DNA of 64,000 bases. Source: Caulobacter sp. Its GTDB lineage: Bacteria > Pseudomonadota > Alphaproteobacteria > Caulobacterales > Caulobacteraceae. The position numbers and the translations under genes are program-made. The stretch covers positions 42,642-106,641 of the forward strand of contig JAUXTQ010000051.1 of the NCBI GenBank assembly GCA_030678995.1, written 5' to 3'. Below are positions 1-7,999 of this stretch, one piece after another; position 1 is the first letter of the stretch; each line of letters starts with the position of its first letter. The notes under the pieces were generated by a model. The model was not told the DNA's origin. It saw nothing but the letters and a program-made list of their open reading frames with translations, and made no database searches.

Positions 1-159
1 ATCATCCCGCTCAAGCTCTACTGGAACGAAAAGGGCCTGGCCAAGCTGGAGATCGGCCTGGCCAAGGGCAAGAAGCTGCACGACAAGCGCGAGACCAGCG
101 CCGAGCGCGACTGGCAACGCGACAAGGCCCGCCTGATGAAGGGTGACCGGACCGGTTAG
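1..159 (+). CDS. smpB: SsrA-binding protein SmpB, C-terminal part
   Basis: The window opens inside this gene: 52 codons and a TAG stop remain, and the N-terminal OB-fold body lies upstream. The remnant has the hallmark SmpB ending, a LKLYW strand, then [10 protein letters not shown] and a basic helix around [12 protein letters not shown]. SmpB binds tmRNA and brings it to stalled ribosomes; the basic tail enters the empty mRNA channel in place of mRNA. The tail looks intact. A GC-rich inverted repeat without a T-run follows the stop. Confidence 0.93.
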   Translation: MIPLKLYWNEKGLAKLEIGLAKGKKLHDKRETSAERDWQRDKARLMKGDRTG

Positions 160-212
160 GGGGCAGCCCCAGACCTCGGCGCGATGCCGCTGCCCAGTCC
201 GATATGGCAGGA

Positions 213-256
213 GGGGACAGGTTAAGATGTCCCTTGGGACACCTTAACCTGTCCCC
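213..256. repeat. 44-base palindromic REP-like element, copy 1
   Basis: Two 21-base arms (213-233 and 236-256) pair with one mismatch around a two-base loop. The outer ends are GGGGACAG and CTGTCCCC and the tip is TGTCCC/GGGACA. The same architecture recurs at 12035-12078 and 12097-12140. It resembles REP-type palindromes linked elsewhere to Y1 (IS200-like/RAYT) transposases; that link is inferred and no such transposase is in the window. The right arm contains the stop codon of the neighbouring uracil-DNA glycosylase gene. Confidence 0.85.
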
Positions 257-891
257 GTCTCCAGCAGCGTCTTCACCCTCCGGAACACCTCCTCGAACAT
301 CGCCGGCGTAAGCCGCCCGGTGTTCGTGTTGAGCCGGGAGCAGTGGTAGCTGTTGATCACGGTATAGGGGCCGGCCGTGAACTGTGACCCGTGGCCGGGC
401 TCGCCGAGCGAGGCCTTGAGCCCCATGGCCCGCAGTACGCTGCGCCGGGCCACGTCGCCCAGGGTGACGATCACCTTCAGCTGCGTCAGCTCCGCCAGCT
501 TGGCGGCGAAGAACGGGCTGCAGGTCTTCTCCTCGCTGGTCTCCGGCTTGTTCAGCGGCGGGGCGCAGCGGACCACGTTGGTGATCATGGCGCCGGTCAG
601 CTTGAGGTCGTCCTCGCCGTTGGGATCATAGGTCCCGGTGGCGAAACCCGTCTTCTTCAGGGTGTCGTAGAGCAGCCAGCCGGCGTGGTCGCCGGTGAAC
701 GGCCGGCCGGTGCGGTTGGCCCCCGTGCGGCCGGGCGCCAGGCCCGCGATCAGGAGCCGCGCGTTCGGATCGCCGAAGGAGGGGGCCGGGCCGTTCCACC
801 AGTCGGGGTTCTGGCGCTGGTTCTCGCGGCGGTATTCGACCAGGCGCGGGCACAGCGGGCAGTCGCGCGTGGGTTCGGAGAGGGGGCTCAT
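244..891 (-). CDS. Uracil-DNA glycosylase, family 5 (UdgB type)
   Basis: Predicted to remove uracil and other deaminated bases from DNA in base-excision repair. At 215 aa it has the usual family length. The active-site motif around residues 48-66 (GLAPGRTGANRTGRPFTGD) is the family-5 signature, in which the catalytic Asp/Asn of other UDG families is replaced. N-terminal Cys11 and Cys14 with later cysteines (CSPFF, HCSR) fit the expected [4Fe-4S] cluster. The C-terminal TGTG and the TAA stop are read out of the REP-like palindrome at 213-256, so the tail was probably rewritten by the insertion. The ATG at 891 is preceded by a repeat element and no strong Shine-Dalgarno. Confidence 0.9.
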   Translation of the reverse strand: MSPLSEPTRDCPLCPRLVEYRRENQRQNPDWWNGPAPSFGDPNARLLIAGLAPGRTGANRTGRPFTGDHAGWLLYDTLKKTGFATGTYDPNGEDDLKLTGAMITNVVRCAPPLNKPETSEEKTCSPFFAAKLAELTQLKVIVTLGDVARRSVLRAMGLKASLGEPGHGSQFTAGPYTVINSYHCSRLNTNTGRLTPAMFEEVFRRVKTLLETGTG

Positions 892-894
892 CCA

Positions 895-1013
895 GTCGCT
901 CCCCCCCGGGGGAGTTGTCGCCGCGAAGCGGTGACTGAGGGGGGCAGGCCTGCGCCGCTATGGCCCCCCTCCGTCTCGCCTTCGGCGAGCCACCTCCCCC
1001 CGGGGGGAGGGAC
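895..1013. repeat. Imperfect inverted-repeat intergenic element (CTCCCCC/GGGGGAG family)
   Basis: Outer C/G-block arms (about 895-915 and 993-1013) and inner blocks (GGGGGG near 939, CCCCCC near 964) mirror each other. A small inner hairpin (CTCGCC ttc GGCGAG) lies at 973-989. It fills the gap between the UDG and NYN-domain genes. Related elements sit at 14547-14660 and 16855-16965. Confidence 0.7.
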
Positions 1014-1041
1014 TAGTTCCGGTGCGCACCCGGCAATGAAA

Positions 1042-1644
1042 TCACACCTCATCTTCGGCCTCGACCTCGGCGCGGGTCCGGCCTTCCTGGAGAAAGCGCG
1101 GCTGATGCGTCCGTTGCGGGCGGCCGATAATGTCGCCCAGGTCGGCCAGGTCGACGAAGTCGTCGCACTGCCGGCGCAGGTCGTCGCTGACCATCGGGGG
1201 CTGGGATTTTACGGTCGAGACCACGGTCACCCGCACGCCCTTGCGCTGGACCCCCTCGACCAGGGCGCGGAAGTCGCCGTCGCCGCTGAACAGCACCAGG
1301 TGATCGACCTTGTCGGCGATCTCCATCATGCCGACGGCGATCTCGACGTCCATGTCGCCCCGCCAGCGCTTGCGACCCTGGGCGTCGGTGTATTCCCGGG
1401 CCGACTTGGTCACCACGGTGAAGCCGTTGTAGTCGAGCCAGTCGACCAGCGGCCGCAGCGGGGAAAAGTCGTCGCCGCTCTCGGCCAGGGCCGTGTAGTA
1501 GTAGGCCCGGATCAACACCCCGCGCTTGCGGAACTCGTCCAGCAGCTTCTTGTAGTCGATGTCGAAGCCCAGGGCCTTGGCCTGGGAATAGAGGTTGGCC
1601 CCGTCAATGAACAACGCGAGCCTGTCGGTCGGGTAAAAGGGCAT
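1042..1644 (-). CDS. NYN-domain (LabA/DUF88-like) protein
   Basis: Belongs to the PIN-like NYN family of predicted RNA nucleases, named after cyanobacterial LabA. The conserved acidic residues expected for metal binding are present: Asp14 in FIDGANL, the pair in GDMDVEIAVGMM (about residues 95-106), and SGDGDF (about 119-124). Length (200 aa) is normal. The C-terminus is rich in Arg and Glu. It is divergent from folK with under 50 bases between them. The RNA target is unknown, and nothing nearby suggests one. Confidence 0.85.
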   Translation of the reverse strand: MPFYPTDRLALFIDGANLYSQAKALGFDIDYKKLLDEFRKRGVLIRAYYYTALAESGDDFSPLRPLVDWLDYNGFTVVTKSAREYTDAQGRKRWRGDMDVEIAVGMMEIADKVDHLVLFSGDGDFRALVEGVQRKGVRVTVVSTVKSQPPMVSDDLRRQCDDFVDLADLGDIIGRPQRTHQPRFLQEGRTRAEVEAEDEV

Positions 1645-1692
1645 CTTTTCAAATCCTTGAACGCAATATCTGAACCAAATACGGACGAATCC

Positions 1693-2175
1693 GTGGTCAT
1701 CGCCCTGGGCAGCAATCTAGCCGGCGATCACGCCTCTTGCGAAGCCTTGCTCGAGGCGGCCTTGGCCTGCTTCCCAGCGCATGGCCTGACGGTTCTGGCC
1801 CGCTCGACCTGGTGGCGCTCGGCGGCCTGGCCGGACCCGGGCGAGCCGGAATACCGCAATGGCGTGGCCCTGGTTGAGACGACCCTGTCGCCGCGCGAGA
1901 CGCTGGACGCCCTGCACGTGATCGAGCGGAGGTTCAGCCGGGCGAGGGGGGATCCCAACGCGCCAAGGACCCTCGACCTCGACCTGATCGCCCACGGCCG
2001 GCTGATCCTCGACGAGCCGGGTCTGCACCTTCCGCACCCGCGGGCTCACGAGCGGCTGTTCGTGATGGGCCCGCTGGCCGAGATCGCGCCGGACTGGCGC
2101 CATCCCTTGAGCGGCGAGACGGCGGCGGCCCTCGCGTGGACCGCGACAGTGGGTAGCGACGCCTGTCCAGCCTGA
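1693..2175 (+). CDS. folK: 2-amino-4-hydroxy-6-hydroxymethyldihydropteridine pyrophosphokinase
   Basis: Transfers pyrophosphate from ATP to hydroxymethyl-dihydropterin in folate synthesis. The hallmark start VIALGSNLAG, the YRNGVALVET strand and the ATP/metal motif PRTLDLDLI followed by LPHPRAHER are all present. The GTG at 1693 is chosen because the product then begins directly with the family core; an in-frame TTG at 1657 would add 12 residues and neither has a strong Shine-Dalgarno. The frame stays open far upstream, but that stretch is antisense to the NYN gene. rpoZ follows. Confidence 0.88.
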   Translation: MVIALGSNLAGDHASCEALLEAALACFPAHGLTVLARSTWWRSAAWPDPGEPEYRNGVALVETTLSPRETLDALHVIERRFSRARGDPNAPRTLDLDLIAHGRLILDEPGLHLPHPRAHERLFVMGPLAEIAPDWRHPLSGETAAALAWTATVGSDACPA

Positions 2176-2250
2176 TGCGCCCTTGCGGCGTTGCACAATG
2201 GCGCGCAAAACTCTATGTACCCCGGTCCCACCGGAACCAGAGAATCCAAT

Positions 2251-2610
2251 ATGGCCCGCGTCACCGTCGAAGATTGCGTCGAGAAGATCCCCAACCGCTT
2301 TGGTCTGGTCCTCGCCGCCGCCCACCGCGCCCGCGCCATCTCGGCCGGTTCGGCGATCATGGTCGACCGTGACAACGACAAGAACCCCGTCGTCGCCCTG
2401 CGCGAAATCGCCGACGACGTGGTCGATAACGACGGCCTGCGCGAGAGCCTGATCGGCACCCTGCAGCGTGTGGACGAGCGGACGGAAGCCGAGGAAGAGG
2501 CCGAAACCGTCGCTCTGCTGTCGGATCCGACCCACATGCAGATGAGCGAGCAGGAACTGATCCGCGCCCTGCAAAGCGACCGCGATGGTGGTCAGGAGGA
2601 GCGGTACTGA
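2251..2610 (+). CDS. rpoZ: RNA polymerase omega subunit
   Basis: The 119-aa product starts [20 protein letters not shown], the diagnostic omega N-terminus. It continues with the AHRARAIS helix that wraps the beta-prime C-terminal tail and has an acidic C-terminal extension. Omega helps assemble RNA polymerase and contributes to a ppGpp binding site, which fits the (p)ppGpp synthetase gene next door. An in-frame upstream ATG at 2191 is rejected because the added residues match nothing in the family. The stop overlaps a possible CTG start of the next gene. Confidence 0.95.
   Translation: MARVTVEDCVEKIPNRFGLVLAAAHRARAISAGSAIMVDRDNDKNPVVALREIADDVVDNDGLRESLIGTLQRVDERTEAEEEAETVALLSDPTHMQMSEQELIRALQSDRDGGQEERY
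2594..2609 (+). promoter_or_regulatory. Strong Shine-Dalgarno facing a possible CTG start of spoT
   Basis: AGGAGGAG at 2594-2601 is followed after five bases by CTG at 2607, in the spoT frame and overlapping the rpoZ stop as CTGA. This mirrors the ATGA and GTGA junctions common in this window. No ATG, GTG or TTG occurs in that frame between here and 2772. Confidence 0.5.
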
Positions 2611-2771
2611 GCCCGGACGGCACAGAACCGCAAGCCACCCTAGAGGCGCCGACACCCGCCGCCCCGCCTTCAGGCACGACTCAGAGCCCAATTCCCGGGA
2701 CGCCCGACAAGGCGTCCCGCCTCGCCGCGACCGCCAAGGCCGCCGCCCCCAAGTTCCTGCGCCAGTACGAA

Positions 2772-4916
2772 TTGATCGAGCGCGTCCGGGCCTATGACCC
2801 GACCGCGGACGAAGGCCTGTTGAACCGGGCCTATGTCTATGCCGTTCGCATGCACGGCTCGCAGACCCGGGCCTCGGGCGACCCCTATTTCGCCCACCCG
2901 ATCGAGGTGGCCGGGATCCTCACCGAATACCGCCTCGACACCGCCTCCATCGTCACCGCCCTGCTGCACGACGTGATCGAGGACACCGCGGTCACCCGCG
3001 AGGATATCGAGAACCTGTTCGGGGCCGAGGTGGCCGAGCTGGTCGAGGGGGTGACCAAGCTCTCCAAGCTGGAACTGGCCGCCGAACACGCGCGCCAGGC
3101 CGAGAACCTGCGCAAGTTCATCCTGGCCATCTCCAAGGACGTGCGCGTCCTGATGGTCAAGCTGGCCGACCGGCTGCACAACATGCGCACCCTGGGCTTC
3201 ATCAAGAGCCCGGCCAAACGCGAGCGGATCGCCCGCGAGACGCTCGACATCTACGCCCCGCTGGCGCGCAACATCGGCTGTCACCGCATCTGCACCGAGC
3301 TGGAAGAACTGGCCTTCGAGCACCTCAATCCGGTCGCCCGCAACGCCATCCTGCGCCGGCTGGAGGCCATGCGGGTCGACCAGGGCAAGGCGGTGCAGCA
3401 GGTCAGCGGCGACATCAGCCGCATTCTCGAGGCGGAGGCTATCCCCGCCCGGGTGTTCGGCCGCGAAAAGCACCCCTTCTCCATCTGGCGCAAGCTACAG
3501 CGCAAATCGATCGGCTTCTCGCAGATGAGCGACATCTACGCCTTCCGGGTGATCGTCGACACCGAGGGCGACTGCTACCGGGCTCTGGGCCTGATCCATC
3601 GCCAGTGGCCCTGCGTTCCCGAGCGGTTCAAGGACTTCATCTCCACGCCCAAGCGCAACAACTACCGCTCGCTGCACACCACGGTGATCGGGCCCAAGGG
3701 CATGCGGGTGGAGATGCAGATCCGCACCGAGGTGATGGACCGGGTGGCCGAGGACGGGGTGGCGGCCCACTGGCGCTACAAGAACAAGTCCTACGGCTTC
3801 GACCGCGAGGCCATGGAGGCCGAGGGCGGGCGCGACCCGCTGGCCAACCTGCGCCAGCTGGTCCAGATGATGGAGCACGGCGGCGACACCGACGACCTGG
3901 TCGAACACGCCAAGATGGAGCTGTTCCTCGACCAGGTGTTCGTCTTCACCCCCAAGGGCAAGCTGATCACCCTGCCGCGCGGTTCGATGCCGCTGGACTT
4001 CGCCTACGCCGTCCACACAAACGTGGGCGACACCACCGTCGGGGCGAAAATCAACGGCGAACTCAAGCCCTTGCGGTCACAACTTGCGAACGGCGACGTG
4101 GTCGAGATTGTCCGGGCGGCCAAGCCCGCGGTGCTGCCCGACTGGCGCTCGCTAGCGATGACCGGCAAGGCCCGCTCGGCCATCCGCCGGCATATCCGCC
4201 AGACCGAGAAGGAAGAATTCCATCGCCTGGGGGTGGCGGCCATGGATCAGGCCTTCGGCCGGGTCGGCAAGACCCGGTCAGGGGTCAGCCTGCGGCCGGC
4301 CCTGGACCGGTTTGCCGTGGCCACCGAGGACGAGCTGTTCGACGCCATCGGCCGGCTGCGCATTACCCCGTCGGAGGTGATCGAGACCATCTTCCCGGGC
4401 CTCAAGGATTCGGAGATGGCGGCGGTGACCGTGCGCCGGCGCATCGAGGACGGCCGCAGCGGCAGCGACTTTGTCACTGGCGACAAGCTGCGGGCGGGCA
4501 ACATGATCCGGTTCGCCATCTGCTGCCGCCCCGTGCCGGGCGACCGCATCGTCGGCATCTCGGTGGACAAGGCCATCGAGGTCCACGCCATCGACTGCCC
4601 GACCCTGGAACAATACGACGACCGCCAGGACCTGTGGCGCGACCTGCACTGGACCCCCGAGGCCGAGCGCAACAGCGTCTCGCGCACCCGCCTTCGGGCC
4701 ACCATCCGCAACGCGCCGGGGGTGCTGGGCGAGGCCTGCACGATCATCGGCGAGACTGGCGGCAATATCGTCAACCTGACCATGCACCACCGGGGCGACG
4801 ACCATTTCGACGTCGATTTCGATCTCGACGTGAAGGACGCCAGGCACGCCACCAACATCATCGCCGCCTTGCGCGCCAACCCGTCCATCGAGACGGTGGA
4901 CCGGGCGAAGGGCTAG
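2772..4916 (+). CDS. spoT: Bifunctional (p)ppGpp synthetase/hydrolase (RelA/SpoT)
   Basis: Single long-form Rel enzyme setting alarmone levels. Domains in order: HD hydrolase with intact HDVIED (residues about 71-76); synthetase with RFKDFISTPK, NNYRSLHTTV and EMQIRT; TGS (VFVFTPKGKLITLP); a conserved zinc-finger-like region with ICCRPVPGD; and a C-terminal ACT domain. Both catalytic halves look functional. The start given is a TTG with no Shine-Dalgarno. The upstream codons read LRQYELIERV, which is normally part of the protein in alphaproteobacteria, so translation probably begins earlier, possibly at CTG 2607 (55 extra residues). The gene follows rpoZ and converges on a small exported protein with a 4-base overlap. 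Confidence 0.93.
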   Translation: MIERVRAYDPTADEGLLNRAYVYAVRMHGSQTRASGDPYFAHPIEVAGILTEYRLDTASIVTALLHDVIEDTAVTREDIENLFGAEVAELVEGVTKLSKLELAAEHARQAENLRKFILAISKDVRVLMVKLADRLHNMRTLGFIKSPAKRERIARETLDIYAPLARNIGCHRICTELEELAFEHLNPVARNAILRRLEAMRVDQGKAVQQVSGDISRILEAEAIPARVFGREKHPFSIWRKLQRKSIGFSQMSDIYAFRVIVDTEGDCYRALGLIHRQWPCVPERFKDFISTPKRNNYRSLHTTVIGPKGMRVEMQIRTEVMDRVAEDGVAAHWRYKNKSYGFDREAMEAEGGRDPLANLRQLVQMMEHGGDTDDLVEHAKMELFLDQVFVFTPKGKLITLPRGSMPLDFAYAVHTNVGDTTVGAKINGELKPLRSQLANGDVVEIVRAAKPAVLPDWRSLAMTGKARSAIRRHIRQTEKEEFHRLGVAAMDQAFGRVGKTRSGVSLRPALDRFAVATEDELFDAIGRLRITPSEVIETIFPGLKDSEMAAVTVRRRIEDGRSGSDFVTGDKLRAGNMIRFAICCRPVPGDRIVGISVDKAIEVHAIDCPTLEQYDDRQDLWRDLHWTPEAERNSVSRTRLRATIRNAPGVLGEACTIIGETGGNIVNLTMHHRGDDHFDVDFDLDVKDARHATNIIAALRANPSIETVDRAKG

Positions 4917-5260
4917 CGGGCGCGCACGATCTCGTTGACCACGGGTTCGCCGTTGAAGGCGGTGTCTTTCCACGGCCGTCCGGCCTGCGCGGTCGGGGGC
5001 GACCTGCAATAGGCGACGGGTATGGGCAGCGGGCGCTTCTGTCTCAGGCAGAGCTTGCCGTCCTTCGACAGCCGCCAGGTTCCGCCCGAACGTTGCCCCT
5101 TGCGGCCCTGGGCGGTGTAGCTGTGATCCCGGTGGAGCCACAGCCGAGCCTTCCGCCCGTCCGGATGGGTCGAGACGATGGTGGCGCCGAATGCCGGCTC
5201 CAGCGCCGCTTCGGGCGTCGCGGTGGCCAACAGGGCGGAGACGAGGAGCGCGAGCGTCAT
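4913..5260 (-). CDS. Small exported protein of unknown function
   Basis: A 115-aa product with a short signal peptide (MTLALLVSALLATATPEAAL), probable cleavage near residue 20, and a mature basic domain. Two cysteines (about residues 71 and 85, in KLCLRQ and VAYCRS) could form a disulfide in the periplasm. Patterns such as HRDHSYTAQGRKG and SGGTWRLSKDGKLCL resemble small beta-rich exported proteins. I do not recognise the family. It is the last gene of the minus-strand operon, starting one base after the DUF1989 stop, so it is probably co-expressed with the ATP-grasp/YcgG/DUF1989 genes. Confidence 0.7.
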   Translation of the reverse strand: MTLALLVSALLATATPEAALEPAFGATIVSTHPDGRKARLWLHRDHSYTAQGRKGQRSGGTWRLSKDGKLCLRQKRPLPIPVAYCRSPPTAQAGRPWKDTAFNGEPVVNEIVRAR

Positions 5261-5261
5261 C

Positions 5262-5849
5262 TCAACCCCCTTCGATGGCGTAGTGAATCGGCTTGAAACT
5301 GAAGTTGTTGGACTGCGGCGCCGAGCAGGCCGTGAGCGCCACGATCAGGTCCTGCTCGGCCTCCAGCACGATGTGGTCTCCGGCGCGGCTCAAGGGTGGG
5401 GCGACCTTCAGCTCGCCGCTGTCGCCATCGACCCTCACGTTCATGAAGATGTTGAAGGCCGTCGGGATTTGGTCCGGCGTGATGCCGAAAGGCGCCAGGG
5501 CTTCCGCCAGATTGCCGAAGCAACCCCGGTGCGGGTGCTCGTCCCCGTAGATGATGCGGAACGTGTCGGCCGAACAGGGCGTCAGCAGAAAGTCATGGCG
5601 GCCGACAGTGTCCTCGACGATCCGCAGCATTACCCGGCTGCGGTTTGAGTAGAGCGGGTCTCCCCTGGTCAGGAAGAGGCGGCTGGCATAGTCGAGCGTC
5701 CGCCCCGACGAAATGACTTCCGCCGGATCGGCGGCGTTGAACGCCAGCAAGTCGGACACCTGTTCGCCCAGGGGATCAACCACCCGCAGCCGCTGCCCCC
5801 GCGCCAGCCGGAAGGCCGCGCCGCTCCTGGGCGCGATCTCATGCATCAT
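5262..5849 (-). CDS. DUF1989 / urea carboxylase-associated family protein
   Basis: A 195-aa member of the DUF1989 family, whose members often sit beside urea/guanidine carboxylase or aminomethyltransferase genes. The cupin-like core is visible: RLRVVDPLGEQVSDLLAFN near the N-terminus, SRVMLRIVEDT, then DEHPHRGCFGNL, FNIFMNV and AGDHIVLEAEQDLIVALTACS. His and Cys in HRGC and TACS are candidate metal or catalytic residues. The start is the first of two tandem ATGs at 5849, overlapping the upstream YcgG stop by 4 bases, which implies translational coupling. No urea carboxylase or urea amidolyase lies nearby, so the usual context is absent. Confidence 0.85.
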   Translation of the reverse strand: MMHEIAPRSGAAFRLARGQRLRVVDPLGEQVSDLLAFNAADPAEVISSGRTLDYASRLFLTRGDPLYSNRSRVMLRIVEDTVGRHDFLLTPCSADTFRIIYGDEHPHRGCFGNLAEALAPFGITPDQIPTAFNIFMNVRVDGDSGELKVAPPLSRAGDHIVLEAEQDLIVALTACSAPQSNNFSFKPIHYAIEGG

Positions 5850-6520
5850 TGGGCGGTCCTCGATCTGGAGAAGGGGCACGTCCAGTCCTCGCCCACGACG
5901 CGACCGCTGTACTGGCGCGCTTCCGACATCTCGCCGAACCGCGCCAGCATGGGGTTCTTGGATCCGGCCAAAGCCTGGTCGCGGGCGAGAATCGTGCGGC
6001 TCAGGCGCCCGTAGCGACCGGCTCGCCGCAGGCGCTCGAACAGGTCGTGCGGGTTGAACACCAGGGCAGGGGCCGGGAACCGGCGGGCGGGCCGGCTGGC
6101 CGCCGGGTGCAGACCGATGACGAAGAAGGCCTCGCCGGCCAGGCTGAGCGAGAAGCGGGGGTCCTCGGGATCCTCGTTGACCCGCCGGTCGTAGGCGTTG
6201 CCCCGGTCGGCGTCTGCGTCCGACAGCGCCTGCAGGCGCGACCACAGCGCGGCTTCGAAGGCCGTCTCATCGAGATTGTCCGGTCCGCTGAACAGCATCG
6301 CGAAGCTGTGAAACGGCCCCGGGGCCTGACGATAGCCCGCGACGAAGGCGGTCAGGGCGTCGAGAAGCCAATCGTCGTCGCCGGCGGCGACGAGGCTTGC
6401 GGCGGACACGATGTTCAGGCGGTCCTGCGCCAGCGCGGCCTTGGCGCCCACGCAAGGAAACCTCGCCTCGCCGACAAAGGCGCGGAAGCGGTCGGCCAGA
6501 TCGGGTTTGTCAGGCCGCAT
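5846..6520 (-). CDS. YqcI/YcgG family protein (GntA-like haem enzyme)
   Basis: A 224-aa protein of the family that includes GntA, the haem-dependent N-hydroxylase of guanitoxin biosynthesis. Family features visible are FPCVGAKAAL (residues about 21-30), the PGPFHSFAMLF segment, an FFVIGLHPAASRPARRFP strand and PALVFNPHDLFERLRR. Its substrate here is unknown; a guanidino or amino compound is plausible because the translationally coupled next gene is DUF1989. Its start overlaps the end of the ATP-grasp-like gene by 11 bases. It has no signal peptide and should be cytoplasmic. Confidence 0.82.
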   Translation of the reverse strand: MRPDKPDLADRFRAFVGEARFPCVGAKAALAQDRLNIVSAASLVAAGDDDWLLDALTAFVAGYRQAPGPFHSFAMLFSGPDNLDETAFEAALWSRLQALSDADADRGNAYDRRVNEDPEDPRFSLSLAGEAFFVIGLHPAASRPARRFPAPALVFNPHDLFERLRRAGRYGRLSRTILARDQALAGSKNPMLARFGEMSEARQYSGRVVGEDWTCPFSRSRTAQ

Positions 6521-7496
6521 CCCGCACCTCCGCCGCGAGCGGGGGCGCCAGACCCGGGCGCCGGGCGGCGTCCGCGATCATTCGCTCCAGCGCCCGGCCC
6601 AGCCGCGCCATCGACCGGACCTTGTCAGGCCAGGACAGGGCGACCACGGGCCCCAGGTCGGTCTTGTTGACGTCGACGACATAGACTCGCCCGTCGCGAT
6701 CCCGCAGGACGTCGAGTCCCCCCCAATCCAGACCCATGCGGGCGGTGAAGGCGCCGATCAGCGCCAGTTCGTCGGCCGAGTAGACAGCCCCGGGCGCCAG
6801 CAGCACAGCCTTGAGATTGTTGATCGAGAAGCGCGTCGCCGGCGGCTTGATCTTCATCCAGACCAGGACGGGCGCGCCGGCGACGCAGACGGTGCGCAGG
6901 TCACGGCACCGGTTCTGGTCGTCGGTGGTGTCGATGAGCCGCTGGTAGGCGTGGCCGGCAAGGGGCTCCAGCGGTCCCTGGACAATCCGCCCGCCGTGAA
7001 CGCCATTCTTCTCGGGCTTCTGGACCAGCGGACCGACGTGCCGTCGCGGATCGACGGCCAGCGGATAGCCGAACACCTGCTCGAAAACGCCGGCGACGTG
7101 GCTCTTCGAGACGTCGGCGCAGGTGAAATTGAAGGCGGGTCCCGTCGGCGGGGGCGGTGGCGCGCCCACGGTCGTGTCGTCGAAGTAGCAGGCCGCGTCA
7201 GCCTGGTCGGACTGATCAACCGTACGGATTCCGGCCCAGAGCGCGGCGCCGCGCACGAGGTACCAGGGTCGCGGTCGATCAGGTGTGAACCAGATTGCCG
7301 GCGCTCTTCCCCGTCGGCGCAGGCGGGCCGCTAACGCGACGACAGCCAGTAGGGCGAAGTAGAGCAGCCACTGACCGACCTCGGCCACGAGGGGTCCGTT
7401 GACCTCGAGCTGGATGCCGGTCTTCCGGATTCCGATCCGGCCATCAATCCACTCGAAGTCAGCCCGCCGGGCGGGAGGTGAGTTTCTCTTTGTCAC
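6510..7496 (-). CDS. ATP-grasp-like protein with an N-terminal membrane segment
   Basis: A 328-aa protein. A hydrophobic helix (about residues 38-55, WLLYFALLAVVALAA) is followed by a basic stop-transfer, so the rest is probably cytosolic and tethered. The C-terminal half has ATP-grasp features: a nucleotide-loop-like KPEKNGVHGGR (about 170-180) and the late metal/ATP strand GGLDVLRDRDGRVYVVDVNK (about 268-287). ATP-grasp enzymes join a carboxylate to an amine or thiol; the substrates here are unknown. The GTG at 7496 is chosen for its GGAGG eight bases upstream; an ATG at 7556 is the alternative. It is coupled to the YcgG gene. Confidence 0.72.
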   Translation of the reverse strand: MTKRNSPPARRADFEWIDGRIGIRKTGIQLEVNGPLVAEVGQWLLYFALLAVVALAARLRRRGRAPAIWFTPDRPRPWYLVRGAALWAGIRTVDQSDQADAACYFDDTTVGAPPPPPTGPAFNFTCADVSKSHVAGVFEQVFGYPLAVDPRRHVGPLVQKPEKNGVHGGRIVQGPLEPLAGHAYQRLIDTTDDQNRCRDLRTVCVAGAPVLVWMKIKPPATRFSINNLKAVLLAPGAVYSADELALIGAFTARMGLDWGGLDVLRDRDGRVYVVDVNKTDLGPVVALSWPDKVRSMARLGRALERMIADAARRPGLAPPLAAEVRDAA

Positions 7497-7573
7497 CGAG
7501 CGCCTCCGGGTAAGGCAGTGGAACGGTCGTGATTTCCGAAGGGTTCCCGGCCCCATCGCTATTCCTGGCAGAT

Positions 7574-7999
7574 TTAGGGACCAGGCGCGAGCCGGTAGAA
7601 GACGCGGTCGTCCTCGATCCGGTCCAGGACCATGCCCCGTCGTTCGTAGAAGGCGCACGCCCGGCGGTTTTCGGTCTGCGTCGTGAGCCAGAGGCCGTCC
7701 GGCAGGCGCTGGACGGCGACATCGAACAGCGCGCGCCCGATGCCGTGGCCCTGCGCGTCCGGCGCGACGAACAGCTGATCGAGTCGCTGCTCGGCCGGCG
7801 CCAGCGCGACAAAGCCGAGCAGCCGGCCGTCGGCCTCGGCGACAGTCACCTCCCACCTGCCCGCCAGTTCCCGCGGGACGCGTTCGATCAGCTGCTCCCT
7901 GATGTCCGAAGGCCCTTCAAACCCGTTCGACGCCCAGCTCTCGAACCACAGCTCGGCCAGCGCGGCCTCTTCGCCTGACGCGTACGGGCGGAGCTTCAC
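7574..7999 (-). CDS. GNAT family N-acetyltransferase
   Basis: A 141-aa single-domain acetyltransferase of the Gcn5 fold. The acetyl-CoA loop is DAQGHGIGRALFD (about residues 82-94), preceded by LDQLFVAP and followed by the typical CAFYERRGMVLDR motif. The GTG at 7999 has GGAGG eight bases upstream and forms a GTGA overlap with the Nudix stop. The substrate is not predictable. It lies in the same orientation as the ATP-grasp/YcgG genes, 77 bases upstream of their start, so it may share their transcript. Confidence 0.88.
   Translation of the reverse strand: MKLRPYASGEEAALAELWFESWASNGFEGPSDIREQLIERVPRELAGRWEVTVAEADGRLLGFVALAPAEQRLDQLFVAPDAQGHGIGRALFDVAVQRLPDGLWLTTQTENRRACAFYERRGMVLDRIEDDRVFYRLAPGP

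Noticed and set aside
391..1650. Very long plus-strand open frame upstream of folK
   Set aside because: It is antisense to the UDG and NYN-domain genes and is open only because high GC removes stops. Only its 3' end, from about 1693, matches a family (FolK).
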